Assembly (NCBI RefSeq): GCF_004365875.1
Contig: NZ_SODF01000003.1
Span: 145,805 to 209,804, forward strand
DNA: 64,000 nt
From: Kribbella kalugense
Lineage (GTDB): Bacteria; Actinomycetota; Actinomycetes; Propionibacteriales; Kribbellaceae
Direction of reading: 5' to 3'
In this document: positions 26,001 through 34,365 of the stretch, in pieces
Layout of the letters: each line of letters opens with the position of its first letter
How positions within the stretch are numbered: position 1 is the stretch's first letter
Program-made: the position numbers and the translations under genes
Notes under the pieces: generated by a model
Told to the model about the DNA's origin: nothing
The model's input: the letters and a program-made list of their open reading frames with translations, nothing else
Databases searched by the model: none

Positions 26001-26987
26001 TCAGAGCGTGACGATGCGGTTCTCGTGCCGGGACAGTTCGCAGGCGTCGGCGATCCGGAACGCGGCCAGCGCATCCCGGACCGTGCACGGCACTTCGCGA
26101 CGCCCGGCGACGACCTCGGTGAAGGCGGTCAGCTCGGCGACGTACGCCGGCTGGAAGCGATCCATGAACGTCATATGCGGCTTCCCGTCCGGGAAACTGA
26201 CGCCCGGTTCGGCGGATCTAAGCGCGGTGTGGGAGTCGAGCCCGACGGCGATCGAGCCGAGGCTGCCGTGCAGTTCCATCCGTACGTCGTGACCCGCGCC
26301 GTTGTACCGCGTCCCGCTCACCGCGACGAACGTGCTGTCATCCAGCGTGAGCAGAGCCGCCGCCGAGTCCACGTCGCCGTACTCACCGAAGAACGCCTCG
26401 CCCCGGTTCGCCCCGGTTGCGTAGACGCTGACGACCTCGCGACCGGTCACGTACCGGATGATGTCGAAGTCGTGCACGGTGCAGTCCCGGAAGAATCCGC
26501 CGCTCTGCGGGATGTACTCACGGTGTGGCGGGAAGGCATCGTTCGTGTTGGACCGGATGTGGTGGACGAACCCCAGCTCACCCGACTCCACCGCCGCCCG
26601 CGCAGCCTGGTAGCCGACGTCGAACCGCCGCTGGAAACCGATGTGTACCGGGACGGAAGACGCCTCGACCAACGCGACCACCTGCGAGGTCTCCGCCAGG
26701 TCCAGCGCCACCGGCTTCTCGCAGAACGTTGGTACGCCGGCCGCGACGCCCGCCGCAATCAGCTCCGCATGCGCCGACGTCGCCGCCGCGATCACGAACC
26801 CGTCCACGCCGCTGCCGAGCAACCGCTCGACGTCCGGCGCGAACTCGAGGCCCAGCTCCTTCGCGACCGCCTCGGCCCGGGCGGGGTCCGCGTCGGCGAC
26901 GACCACCTGATCCACCGCCGGCAAATTCTTGAGCGTCGCGGCGTGGAACGCCCCGATCCGCCCGACCCCGACCAACCCGATCCGCAT
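26001..26987 (-). CDS. iolG: inositol 2-dehydrogenase (Gfo/Idh/MocA family)
   Basis: 328 residues. The Rossmann motif is IGLVGVGRIGAFHA, the catalytic signature is PTFCEKPVALD, and FRDCTVHDFDIIRYVTG carries the conserved Asp/His pair. It is the first gene of the inositol operon and probably makes the first oxidation, myo-inositol to scyllo-inosose with NAD. ATG 26987 has GAGAGAGG upstream; the in-frame start 90 bases earlier lacks a binding site. It is divergent from the GntR gene, with 275 bases of regulatory sequence between. Confidence 0.88.
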   Translation of the reverse strand: MRIGLVGVGRIGAFHAATLKNLPAVDQVVVADADPARAEAVAKELGLEFAPDVERLLGSGVDGFVIAAATSAHAELIAAGVAAGVPTFCEKPVALDLAETSQVVALVEASSVPVHIGFQRRFDVGYQAARAAVESGELGFVHHIRSNTNDAFPPHREYIPQSGGFFRDCTVHDFDIIRYVTGREVVSVYATGANRGEAFFGEYGDVDSAAALLTLDDSTFVAVSGTRYNGAGHDVRMELHGSLGSIAVGLDSHTALRSAEPGVSFPDGKPHMTFMDRFQPAYVAELTAFTEVVAGRREVPCTVRDALAAFRIADACELSRHENRIVTL

Positions 26988-27082
26988 CCGCGCAGCCTCT
27001 CTCGAAGTACAGGCGCGCCACGACCCGGCGACGCGCTGGTTGCCGTCAGCTTTCCGGGCGCGTACCGGGGGTGTCAATACTT

Positions 27083-27090
27083 TGTTAACA
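27083..27090. promoter_or_regulatory. candidate operator of the divergent inositol promoters
   Basis: The palindrome TGTTAACA sits in an AT-richer stretch between iolG and gntR, flanked by GTGTCA (27071-27076) and TGACAC (27112-27117), themselves an inverted pair. This is the only place near both promoters with such symmetry, so it is a plausible binding site for the GntR regulator. No experimental consensus is known to me for this protein. Confidence 0.4.
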
Positions 27091-27102
27091 CATTCTCACG
27101 TC

Positions 27103-27131
27103 GGGACATACTGACACCACAGTTGTAGCAT
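27103..27131 (+). promoter_or_regulatory. candidate promoter for the gntR leader
   Basis: GGGACA (27103-27108) and TAGCAT (27126-27131) are separated by 17 bases, matching the -35 and TAnnnT -10 layout of actinobacterial housekeeping promoters. Transcription would begin near 27138, which is the A of an ATG. The -35 match is partial, so the call rests mainly on spacing and the -10. Confidence 0.45.
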
Positions 27132-27137
27132 CCGCTC

Positions 27138-27266
27138 ATGAATGCGGTGCTTTTGGCCGGGCCTCCGGCGCCGGCGTGGTCATGGGGCTGTAACTCCCGG
27201 CCTTCCCTCGTCGCTCCGGTCGCTTCGCTCCCTGCGTTCCTCAGTCCAGGCCGGGAGGCCCCATGA
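27138..27266 (+). CDS. candidate 42-residue leader peptide upstream of gntR
   Basis: The ATG at 27138 lies six bases after a TAGCAT -10 element, so the mRNA could start on this codon and be leaderless. The frame stays open for 42 codons (starting MNAVLLAGPPAPAWSWGCNS) and its TGA overlaps the ATG of gntR (ATGA). Ribosomes finishing it would reach the regulator start and open the hairpin that covers it. The sequence is not a known family, and its codons include WSWGC near the middle. It could be chance reading through a palindromic repeat. Confidence 0.45.
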   Translation: MNAVLLAGPPAPAWSWGCNSRPSLVAPVASLPAFLSPGREAP

Positions 27267-27268
27267 CC
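27178..27268 (+). promoter_or_regulatory. mRNA hairpin masking the gntR ribosome binding site and start
   Basis: GGTCATGGGGC (27178-27188) pairs exactly with GCCCCATGACC (27258-27268), and CTCCCGGCCT (27194-27203) with AGGCCGGGAG (27248-27257). Only five unpaired bases on the 5' side interrupt the 21-bp stem. The GGGAGG ribosome binding site and ATG 27263 of gntR are both inside it. The 44-base loop contains CGCTCCGGTCGCTTCGCTCC. This could be a translational switch or a mobile palindromic repeat inserted at the gene start. Confidence 0.7.
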
Positions 27269-27997
27269 CTGCCCATCCAGCTTGATCGGTCCAGCCCGGT
27301 TCCGCTGTACCACCAGCTGGCCGAGCAGCTGACCGCCGCGATCACCGACGGCCGGTTGCGGCCGGGTGATGCGTTCGAGAATGAGATCGGGATGTCCGAC
27401 CGGCTCAGCCTGTCCCGCCCGACCGTACGGCGGGCGATCTCCGAGCTGGTCAACCAGGGTCTGCTGGTCCGCCGCCGCGGCATCGGCACCACGGTTGCGA
27501 ACCAGATGGTGCACCGCAAGGCCGAGTTGACCAGCCTGTACGACGACCTCGCCCGAGAGGGTCGTACCCCGCGGACCGAGGTGCTGTCCCTCGACTGCGA
27601 GGCGCACGACGACCGCGCCGCCGCCGTCCTCGAACTCCCGCCCAGCACGCCGCTCGTCGCGATCGTCCGGCTCCGCTACGCCAACGATCTCCCGCTCGCG
27701 ATCATGCGCAACTGGTTGCCCCCGGCCCTCAACGACCTCACCCTCGAGCAACTCACGAGCGACGGCCTGTACGCCGTACTCCGGGCTCGCGGTATCCGCC
27801 CGACGGTCGCCCGCCAGCGCATCGGCGCCCGCAACGCGACCGCCGAGGAACGCCGAACCCTGCACATGTCCAAGGCCGAACCCCTCATCACCATGACCCG
27901 CTCGGCGTACGCCGCCGACGGCTCACCGGTCGAGTACGGCAACCACTGCTACCGAGCTGACCAGTACTCCGTCGACGTCGTCGTCTCCGAACGCTAG
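27263..27997 (+). CDS. GntR/UTRA regulator of the inositol cluster
   Basis: 244 residues. The winged helix is at residues 5-72 (FENEIGMSDRLSLSRPTVRR) and the UTRA domain at about 90-240. It is divergent from the inositol operon, so it is the likely repressor, playing the role of IolR; the effector would be an inositol intermediate. The start codon overlaps a short upstream frame and lies in a strong hairpin. It is a close paralogue of the GntR at 5609. Its TAG and the TAG of the convergent glutamate dehydrogenase share the palindrome CTAG. Confidence 0.88.
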   Translation: MTLPIQLDRSSPVPLYHQLAEQLTAAITDGRLRPGDAFENEIGMSDRLSLSRPTVRRAISELVNQGLLVRRRGIGTTVANQMVHRKAELTSLYDDLAREGRTPRTEVLSLDCEAHDDRAAAVLELPPSTPLVAIVRLRYANDLPLAIMRNWLPPALNDLTLEQLTSDGLYAVLRARGIRPTVARQRIGARNATAEERRTLHMSKAEPLITMTRSAYAADGSPVEYGNHCYRADQYSVDVVVSER

Positions 27998-30900
27998 GCC
28001 TGGTTGACGATCAGGGTGCGGACGAGGCGAAGTCCCACTGAGAGCTGAGCGAGTTCGGGGCCTTCGGTTTCGACGATCTCCTCCAGCATCGAGGCTGCCC
28101 GGGACAGGGCTACTGCGTTCTGGTCCTGCCAGGTGATGACTCGGTCTTCGGGCTCGGCCGACGCGTCGGTGGTGGCAAGCACCTGGTGGGTGAGGCGGGC
28201 GTGGACGGCGTGCAGGTCGTCGCGGAGCGCGGCGCGGGCCATCGTCTGCCACCGGTCGGTGCGCGGCAGGGCGATGATCCGCTCCAGGAAGCGGCCGAGT
28301 TGCAGCCGCTCACCGAGCGCGAAGTGGACCTTGGCGACCTCGAGGATGTCGATGTCGTCGCGGGACGCGGTCTCGACGATGCCGAGGCCGGCGTACGCCG
28401 GAGGCAGTACGGCGATCCGAGTAGCGAAATCGTCCGAAACCCCCTTCTGCACAAGGCTTTCCCGGCGCTGCTCGAACAGGGCCAGCTCGCGACCCCGCAG
28501 TACCTCAGGCAGCGCGTTGGTCAGCTTCGCGATCCCCGGACCGAAGAACTCGATGAGCTCCTCGATGTCGACCGGAGGCCGTCGGTTGCTGACCAGCCAG
28601 CGGGTCGCGCGCTCGACCAGCGTCCGGGTCTCCAGCCGCATGTGGGTCTGGGTCTCGGCGTCGACGATGTTGTCCAGGTCAGCGTTGCGGGCCAGCAGTT
28701 CGGGCTGCGAGAAGATCCGCGAGGCGGCCAGGTTCGCCCGGACCACATCCTCGACGGTCCCGCCGGTCTCCAGCGAGAGCCGGTGGTACGCCGTGATGCC
28801 GGACGTGTTCACGAACTCGTTGACCACCTGCGTCGTGATGATCTCGCGGCGCAGCTGGTGGCTCTGGATCTGGTCACCGAACCGCTCCTGGATCGCCTTC
28901 GGGAAGTAGCTGGCCAGCTTGTGCTTCAGGAACGGGTCGTCCGGAAGCGAGGTCTTCAGCAGCTCCGCTTCCATCACGATCTTGCTGTAGGCAATCAATA
29001 CCGACAGCTCCGGCGAGGTCAGCCCACGCCCCTCCGCCTTACGCCGCTTGAACTCCGTGACGCTCGGCAGGAACTCCAGCTCGCGGTCGAGCAGTCCTTG
29101 CCTCTCCAGCCGCCGCACCCAGTCCTGGTGGACGTGCATGAGCGCCGCCGCTTGCGCGCTCGCGTTGGCGAGGGCGATGTTCTGCCGGTAGTTGCTCTTC
29201 AGCACCAGCGCGCCGACCTCGTCGGTCATCGACGCGATGATGTCGTTGCGCTGCTTCTCGGTCAGATCGCCGTCAGCAACCACCTTGTCCAGCAGGATCT
29301 TGATGTTCACCTCGTGGTCGGAGGTGTCCACGCCGGCCACGTTGTCGATGAAGTCGGTGTTGATCCGGCCGCCGGCTTGGGCGTACTCGATCCGGCCCAG
29401 CTGGGTGAAGCCGAGGTTGCCGCCCTCACCGACCGCGCGGGCCCGCAGCTCGGAGCCGTTGATCCGGATCGGGTCGTTGGCCTTGTCGCCGACGTCGGCG
29501 TTGGACTCGCCGGCCGACTTCACGTAGGTGCCGATGCCGCCGTTCCAGAACAGGTCGACCGGCGCCTTCAGGATCGCGTTCATCAGCTCGGCCGGCGTCA
29601 GCGTCGCCGGGCTGCCCTCGATCCCGAGCGCTTCGCGAACCTCGGTGGAGATCGGGATCGCCTTGTCGGTCCGCGGGAAGATGCCGCCACCGGCCGAGAT
29701 CAGCTCCCGGTTGTAGTCCGCCCAGGACGACCGCGGCAGCTCGAACAGCCGCCGCCGCTCGGGGAACGACGTGGCCGCGTCCGGGGTCGGGTCGAGGAAG
29801 ATGTGCCGGTGGTCGAAGGCCGCAACCAGGCGGATGTGCTCCGACAGCAGCATCCCGTTGCCGAACACGTCACCGGACATGTCGCCGACACCGACGACGG
29901 TGAAGTCCTCGTTCTGGCAGTCGTGGCCCATTTCGCGGAAGTGCCGCTTGACCGACTCCCAGGCGCCGCGGGCGGTGATGCCCATCACCTTGTGGTCGTA
30001 GCCGACCGAGCCGCCGGACGCGAACGCGTCACCCAGCCAGAAGCCGTAGTCCTTCGCGACTCCGTTCGCGATGTCCGAGAACGTCGCCGTACCCTTGTCC
30101 GCGGCAACGACCAGGTAGGCGTCGTCACCGTCGTACCGCACCACGTCGCGAGGCGGAACGATGTCACCGGCAACGATATTGTCGGTGATGTCCAGCAGCC
30201 CGGAAATAAAGGTCTTGTACGACGCGATGCCCTCGGCCAGCCAGGCGTCCCGGTCGACCGAAGGATCCGGCAGCTGCTTGGCGTAGAACCCACCTTTCGC
30301 ACCGACCGGCACGATCACCGAGTTCTTCACCATCTGCGCCTTGACCAGGCCGAGCACCTCGGTCCGGAAATCCTCCCGCCGGTCGGACCAGCGCAGCCCG
30401 CCGCGCGCGACCGCGCCGAACCGCAGGTGCACACCCTCGACCTTCGGCGAGTAGACGAAGATCTCGTACGCCGGCCGCGGCTGCGGCAGGTCCGGGATCG
30501 CCTTCGGCTCCAGCTTCAGCGAGAGGTACGAGCGTGGTTGTCCGTCCGCATCCGGCTGGAAGTAGTTCGTCCGCAGCGTCGCCTTCATAACGGTCAGGTA
30601 CGACCGCAGGATCCGGTCCTCGTCCAGGCTCTGCACAGTGTCCAGCGCGGCCAGGATCTCCTTCTCCAGCTGGTCCGTCCGCATGGTCCGGTCCGGGTCG
30701 TCAGCCGGTCCGCGGGCCGGGTCGAAGCTGGCCTCGAAGAGCTGGACGAGCAGCTTCGCGACGTCCACGTGGTTCAGGAAGGTGTTCTGGATGTAGTCCT
30801 GGCTGAACGGCGTACCGCCCTGGCGGATGTAACGCTGGTACGCGCGCAGGATCGAGACCTGCCGCCAGCTGAGGCTGCCGCGCAGCACCAGCGCGTTCAG

Positions 30901-32856
30901 CTTGTCGGACTCGGCCTTGCCCTGCCAGACCGCCTGGAACGTGTCGGAGAACAGCTTGCGCAGCTCCTCGCGCTCCTCGGTGTCCACCGGCGCCTTCAGG
31001 CCGAAGTCGTAGATGTAGGCCATCACGCCGTCGTCGCAGCGGATCTCGTACGGCCGCTCGTCGATCACCTCGACACCCATCGCGGTCAGGTGCGGCAGCA
31101 CCTGCGACAGCGACAGCGCCGACCCGGTCCGGAAGACCTTGAAGCGACGCTCGCCCTCCCACTCCTCGTCGATCGGGCTGTAGAGCGACATCGACAGACC
31201 GTTGTCGGCCGGCAGGCTCTCCAGGACACGTACGTCGTTGACCGCGACGCGGGCGTCGAAGTCCTCCTTGTACGCCTCCGGGAACGCGTGCGCGTACCGA
31301 CGGAACAGCTTGGTCACGGCACCGTCGCCGCCCTGGGCGTGCAGTGCCGCGGTGAAGTCGTCCTCCCAGGCACGGGTCGCCTCGATCACCTGCTGCTCGA
31401 GCAGGTCCGCGTCGAACTCCCCGACCGTCTCGCCCTGCTTCATCCGGACCACGAAGTGCACCCTGGCCAGCACGGACTCGGTGACGTAGGCGGCGTACGT
31501 GACCGACTCGGCGCCGATCGCGTCCTTCAGGATCTGCTGCATCTTCAGCCGGACCGCAGTGGTGTAGCGGTCGCGCGGCAGGTACACCAGGCAGGACAGG
31601 TAGCGGTTGTAGACATCACGCCGTACGAACAGCTTGACCGCACGCCGCTCCTGCAGGTGCAGCACCGACTGCACGATCGGCAGCAGGTCCTCCACCGGGG
31701 CCTGCAGCAGCTCGTCGCGCGGGTACGTCTCCAGTACGTCGAGGAGGCCCTTGCCGCTGTGGCTGTTCGGGTCGAAGCCGGTCAGGCGGAACAGCTCCAG
31801 CGCCTTGCGCCGCAGCACCGGCACCTGCATGACGCTCTCGGTGTACGCCGTCGACGAGAGCAGACCGATGAACCGGCACTCCCGGATCGCCTCGCCCTTC
31901 TCGTCGAACTGCTTGATCCCGACGTAGTCCAGGAAGGTCGACCGGTGCACGGTGGACCGCGAGTTCGCCTTGGTCAGGATCAGCAGCTTCTGCTCCTGGG
32001 CCTTCGCGCTCACCTCGGGCGGCAGCTTGCCGGAGCCGGGCTTCGGGTCCGGCCGGAGGATGCCCAGTCCGGTCCCGGGCCGGCCGCGCAGGATGCCCTG
32101 CGTGCCCTCCATGGTGAAGTCGTACTCGCGGTATCCCAGGAAGGTGAAGTGCTCGTCGGCCAGCCACTCCAGCAGCTCGCGGGCCTCCTCCACCTCGTTC
32201 TCGGAGACCGGCAGACCGGTGGCGTTCAGCCCGGCGGCGATGCTGACCGCCTTCTCGTGCATCTTCGGCCAGTCCTCGACCGCCTCACGGACGTCGTTCA
32301 GCACCTTGAGCAGCTCCTGCTCGAGGGCGCGGTGCTCGGCGACGTCCGCGATCCGCTCGATCTCCAGGTGCATCCAGCTCTCGCGGACCAGGTCGTGCCC
32401 GTCCGCGGCGGTGCTGTCGTCCAGGACCTCCTGCAGCGTGCCGGCGACGTCACGGCGCACCACGAACTGCGGGTGGATCAGCAGCTGCAGCTCGAGGCCG
32501 CGGTCGGTGATCGTCATCGAGGCGCTGTCGACCAGGAACGGCATGTCGTCGACGACGATCTCGACCACGGTCCGCCCGCTCGCGGACCAGCCGTGCTCCT
32601 CGAGGGTGGGGGTGAAGACGTGCACCTTCGCCGTACCCTGCGGGCGCGACATCGCGGACTTGTAGTGGTGCCGCGCGGCGCCCAGGCAGTCGTTCGGCTG
32701 GCGCTCGGCGACATCCTCGGCGGCGACGTGCCGGTAGTACTGCTCGAGGAACGTCCTCAGCTTGTCCGGGTCGACCAGTTTGTCGTGCCCATGGGTGCCC
32801 GCGGCCACCGCCTTGGCGAGCACATCTGCCTTCTGGACGTCCAGCTTGCTCTGCAT
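27994..32856 (-). CDS. gdhB: large NAD-specific glutamate dehydrogenase
   Basis: 1620 residues, the size of the 180-kDa GDH class. The enzyme deaminates glutamate to 2-oxoglutarate with NAD in the cytoplasm. The catalytic core follows a long N-terminal regulatory region; conserved blocks are ARGGLRWSDRREDFRTEVLG, KNSVIVPVGAKGGFYAKQLP and VGVGDMSGDVFGNGMLLSEH. ATG 32856 is used, with GGTGGGG before it; an in-frame start 66 bases upstream is possible but lacks a site. A TAATCT element lies about 80 bases upstream of the start. The gene is single and convergent with gntR. Confidence 0.95.
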   Translation of the reverse strand: MQSKLDVQKADVLAKAVAAGTHGHDKLVDPDKLRTFLEQYYRHVAAEDVAERQPNDCLGAARHHYKSAMSRPQGTAKVHVFTPTLEEHGWSASGRTVVEIVVDDMPFLVDSASMTITDRGLELQLLIHPQFVVRRDVAGTLQEVLDDSTAADGHDLVRESWMHLEIERIADVAEHRALEQELLKVLNDVREAVEDWPKMHEKAVSIAAGLNATGLPVSENEVEEARELLEWLADEHFTFLGYREYDFTMEGTQGILRGRPGTGLGILRPDPKPGSGKLPPEVSAKAQEQKLLILTKANSRSTVHRSTFLDYVGIKQFDEKGEAIRECRFIGLLSSTAYTESVMQVPVLRRKALELFRLTGFDPNSHSGKGLLDVLETYPRDELLQAPVEDLLPIVQSVLHLQERRAVKLFVRRDVYNRYLSCLVYLPRDRYTTAVRLKMQQILKDAIGAESVTYAAYVTESVLARVHFVVRMKQGETVGEFDADLLEQQVIEATRAWEDDFTAALHAQGGDGAVTKLFRRYAHAFPEAYKEDFDARVAVNDVRVLESLPADNGLSMSLYSPIDEEWEGERRFKVFRTGSALSLSQVLPHLTAMGVEVIDERPYEIRCDDGVMAYIYDFGLKAPVDTEEREELRKLFSDTFQAVWQGKAESDKLNALVLRGSLSWRQVSILRAYQRYIRQGGTPFSQDYIQNTFLNHVDVAKLLVQLFEASFDPARGPADDPDRTMRTDQLEKEILAALDTVQSLDEDRILRSYLTVMKATLRTNYFQPDADGQPRSYLSLKLEPKAIPDLPQPRPAYEIFVYSPKVEGVHLRFGAVARGGLRWSDRREDFRTEVLGLVKAQMVKNSVIVPVGAKGGFYAKQLPDPSVDRDAWLAEGIASYKTFISGLLDITDNIVAGDIVPPRDVVRYDGDDAYLVVAADKGTATFSDIANGVAKDYGFWLGDAFASGGSVGYDHKVMGITARGAWESVKRHFREMGHDCQNEDFTVVGVGDMSGDVFGNGMLLSEHIRLVAAFDHRHIFLDPTPDAATSFPERRRLFELPRSSWADYNRELISAGGGIFPRTDKAIPISTEVREALGIEGSPATLTPAELMNAILKAPVDLFWNGGIGTYVKSAGESNADVGDKANDPIRINGSELRARAVGEGGNLGFTQLGRIEYAQAGGRINTDFIDNVAGVDTSDHEVNIKILLDKVVADGDLTEKQRNDIIASMTDEVGALVLKSNYRQNIALANASAQAAALMHVHQDWVRRLERQGLLDRELEFLPSVTEFKRRKAEGRGLTSPELSVLIAYSKIVMEAELLKTSLPDDPFLKHKLASYFPKAIQERFGDQIQSHQLRREIITTQVVNEFVNTSGITAYHRLSLETGGTVEDVVRANLAASRIFSQPELLARNADLDNIVDAETQTHMRLETRTLVERATRWLVSNRRPPVDIEELIEFFGPGIAKLTNALPEVLRGRELALFEQRRESLVQKGVSDDFATRIAVLPPAYAGLGIVETASRDDIDILEVAKVHFALGERLQLGRFLERIIALPRTDRWQTMARAALRDDLHAVHARLTHQVLATTDASAEPEDRVITWQDQNAVALSRAASMLEEIVETEGPELAQLSVGLRLVRTLIVNQA

Positions 32857-32971
32857 TCCCCACCGTCTCCACACGTGACTTCGGCGTCGCTCTCGCCGGA
32901 CCGCACGACGTTGTGCAGTCACTCAGAGATTAGTCCACCTTTGTCACTGGTGTGGTGTCGGGACGGGCCTG

Positions 32972-33169
32972 TCATCGATTGTTGAGGCGCAGTGCCAGAG
33001 CCGGACATGCGAGGACTGCGCGGCGCGCATCCGGTAGCTCACCGGCGGTGATTTCGCGGCCGCGGAGGACCGGGAATCCCCACTCGTCGAGCAGGACGTC
33101 GTCGGGCAGCAGACCTGCGCAGAGGCCGTGACCGTCGCACCTGGTCCAGTCGATCTCGAGCTTGTTCAT
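32972..33169 (-). CDS. small single-cluster ferredoxin
   Basis: 65 residues. The iron-sulfur ligands are CDGHGLC (Cys11 and Cys17, with a non-Cys in between) and a distant CP (Cys55). This is the C-x2-H-x2-C pattern of [3Fe-4S] ferredoxins or of [4Fe-4S] types with a replaced ligand. It is a cytoplasmic electron carrier. The ATG overlaps the stop of the NuoF-like gene, so the two are translated together, and it probably passes electrons to or from that flavoprotein. Similar ferredoxins serve P450s, but none is encoded here. Confidence 0.85.
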   Translation of the reverse strand: MNKLEIDWTRCDGHGLCAGLLPDDVLLDEWGFPVLRGREITAGELPDARRAVLACPALALRLNNR

Positions 33170-34365
33170 CGGGCCCCTCCAAGGAGTCCCAGGACCGGTC
33201 GGCCGCACCCGCGACCTGACAGGTGCCGCTGTACGTCGTCGTCGAACACCTCGAGCGCCGACGTGAGGAATCTCGCAGTCCCGTCCGGGTGCGCGCAGGC
33301 TCCCCGCCCCGGGACCAGACCGAGGTGCCGATGGGCGTCGTGCCAGCCCTGCGGATCGCCGACCGTCAGCCTGGCGAAGTCGTCGACGAGGGCCGCCAGG
33401 CCGAAGACACACGGCCCGCACTGCCCGGCCGACTGACTGGACAGCCACTGGGCGACACGAGTGACCTCACCGAGCGGACAGGTGGCGGGCCCGAGCGCCA
33501 GGATAATGCCGGCCGACACCTCTGGCCGCTGGAGCGTCACTCCGTCCGTCTGCTCGAGCCAGCGACCGTGGTACCCACCGAGCAGGACAGGCCCCGGCTC
33601 AGCACCGGCGTACTGCAGGACGGTGTCCAGAGGTACGCCGGTCGGCGCCTCGATCACACCGGGCCACTGCACTGCTCCGTCGACCGTCAGTAGCTGTGTG
33701 CCGGGCTCACTGATCAGTCCGGTGCTGCTGAACCCGCGGGATCCGAGCCTCGCGAGTACTGCGAGCTGCGCGAACGTCTCCACGTTCGAAAGGAACGTCG
33801 GCCGCCGGTGGTACCCCTTCCGCGTCGGCAGCACCCTCCGACCGGGTGGTACGGCGAGACCGCCCTCCAGCGCGCTCAGTACGGCACGGGCCTCCCCCGC
33901 GACGAACCGACCTGGAGTCTCACGAACCTCGACCGCCAGCCCGTCGTCACGCTCCATCAGCGCTTCCCGGACCGACAGAGCAGCCGCCGGGTCGTGTACG
34001 GCGATCAGCACGTGAGGCGCACCCAGTGCGTGCGCCAGGCCGACCGCACCATCCAGAACGAGATGTGGCGACTGGGTGAGGAGCAGGCGGTCCTTCCGGC
34101 TGACCGGCTCACTCTCGGAGCCGTTGACCACTACGGCCTCCACACCGCGAGCCGGCAGGTCCTGCAGCTTCAGTGCGACCGGGAAGGCCGCCCCGCCACG
34201 TCCTCTGAGTCCTACTGCTTCAGACAGGTTGGTGTAGTCCGCACGGGTCAGCTGCGGCTGATCTCCGTGAGTCAAGAGGTGGCGCTGGAGGTCCAGGCGG
34301 CCCTGGTCGAGTCCGGCGAGGACTCTGGCCTCACCGATGACCCTGATCTCTTCGACAGTAATCAC
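33166..34365 (-). CDS. NuoF-like NADH-binding flavoprotein
   Basis: 399 residues related to the 51-kDa subunit of complex I. The FMN/NADH glycine loop is GLRGRGGAAFPVALKLQ, an SLBB-like domain follows, and the C-terminal cluster site is SAGQCGPCVFGL plus GRGACAHPDG. Complex I NuoF has C-x2-C-x2-C with a fourth Cys further on; here the first is Ala, so three remain. The protein lacks NuoE and NuoG partners, so it is not part of complex I. It probably transfers electrons between NADH, the ferredoxin and the membrane haem protein. GTG 34365 overlaps the upstream stop (GTGA). Confidence 0.85.
   Translation of the reverse strand: MITVEEIRVIGEARVLAGLDQGRLDLQRHLLTHGDQPQLTRADYTNLSEAVGLRGRGGAAFPVALKLQDLPARGVEAVVVNGSESEPVSRKDRLLLTQSPHLVLDGAVGLAHALGAPHVLIAVHDPAAALSVREALMERDDGLAVEVRETPGRFVAGEARAVLSALEGGLAVPPGRRVLPTRKGYHRRPTFLSNVETFAQLAVLARLGSRGFSSTGLISEPGTQLLTVDGAVQWPGVIEAPTGVPLDTVLQYAGAEPGPVLLGGYHGRWLEQTDGVTLQRPEVSAGIILALGPATCPLGEVTRVAQWLSSQSAGQCGPCVFGLAALVDDFARLTVGDPQGWHDAHRHLGLVPGRGACAHPDGTARFLTSALEVFDDDVQRHLSGRGCGRPVLGLLGGAR

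Noticed and set aside
27128-27154. GCATCCGC/GCGGTGC stem followed by TTTT as an intrinsic terminator in the gntR leader
   Set aside because: The stem overlaps the -10 element and the predicted start, so most of it would not be transcribed from that promoter.
28186-32985. A 1599-codon open frame on the plus strand opposite glutamate dehydrogenase
   Set aside because: The minus-strand gene has clear family motifs throughout. The antisense frame is rich in Arg, Gln, Val and His with no domain, as expected opposite a high-GC gene.
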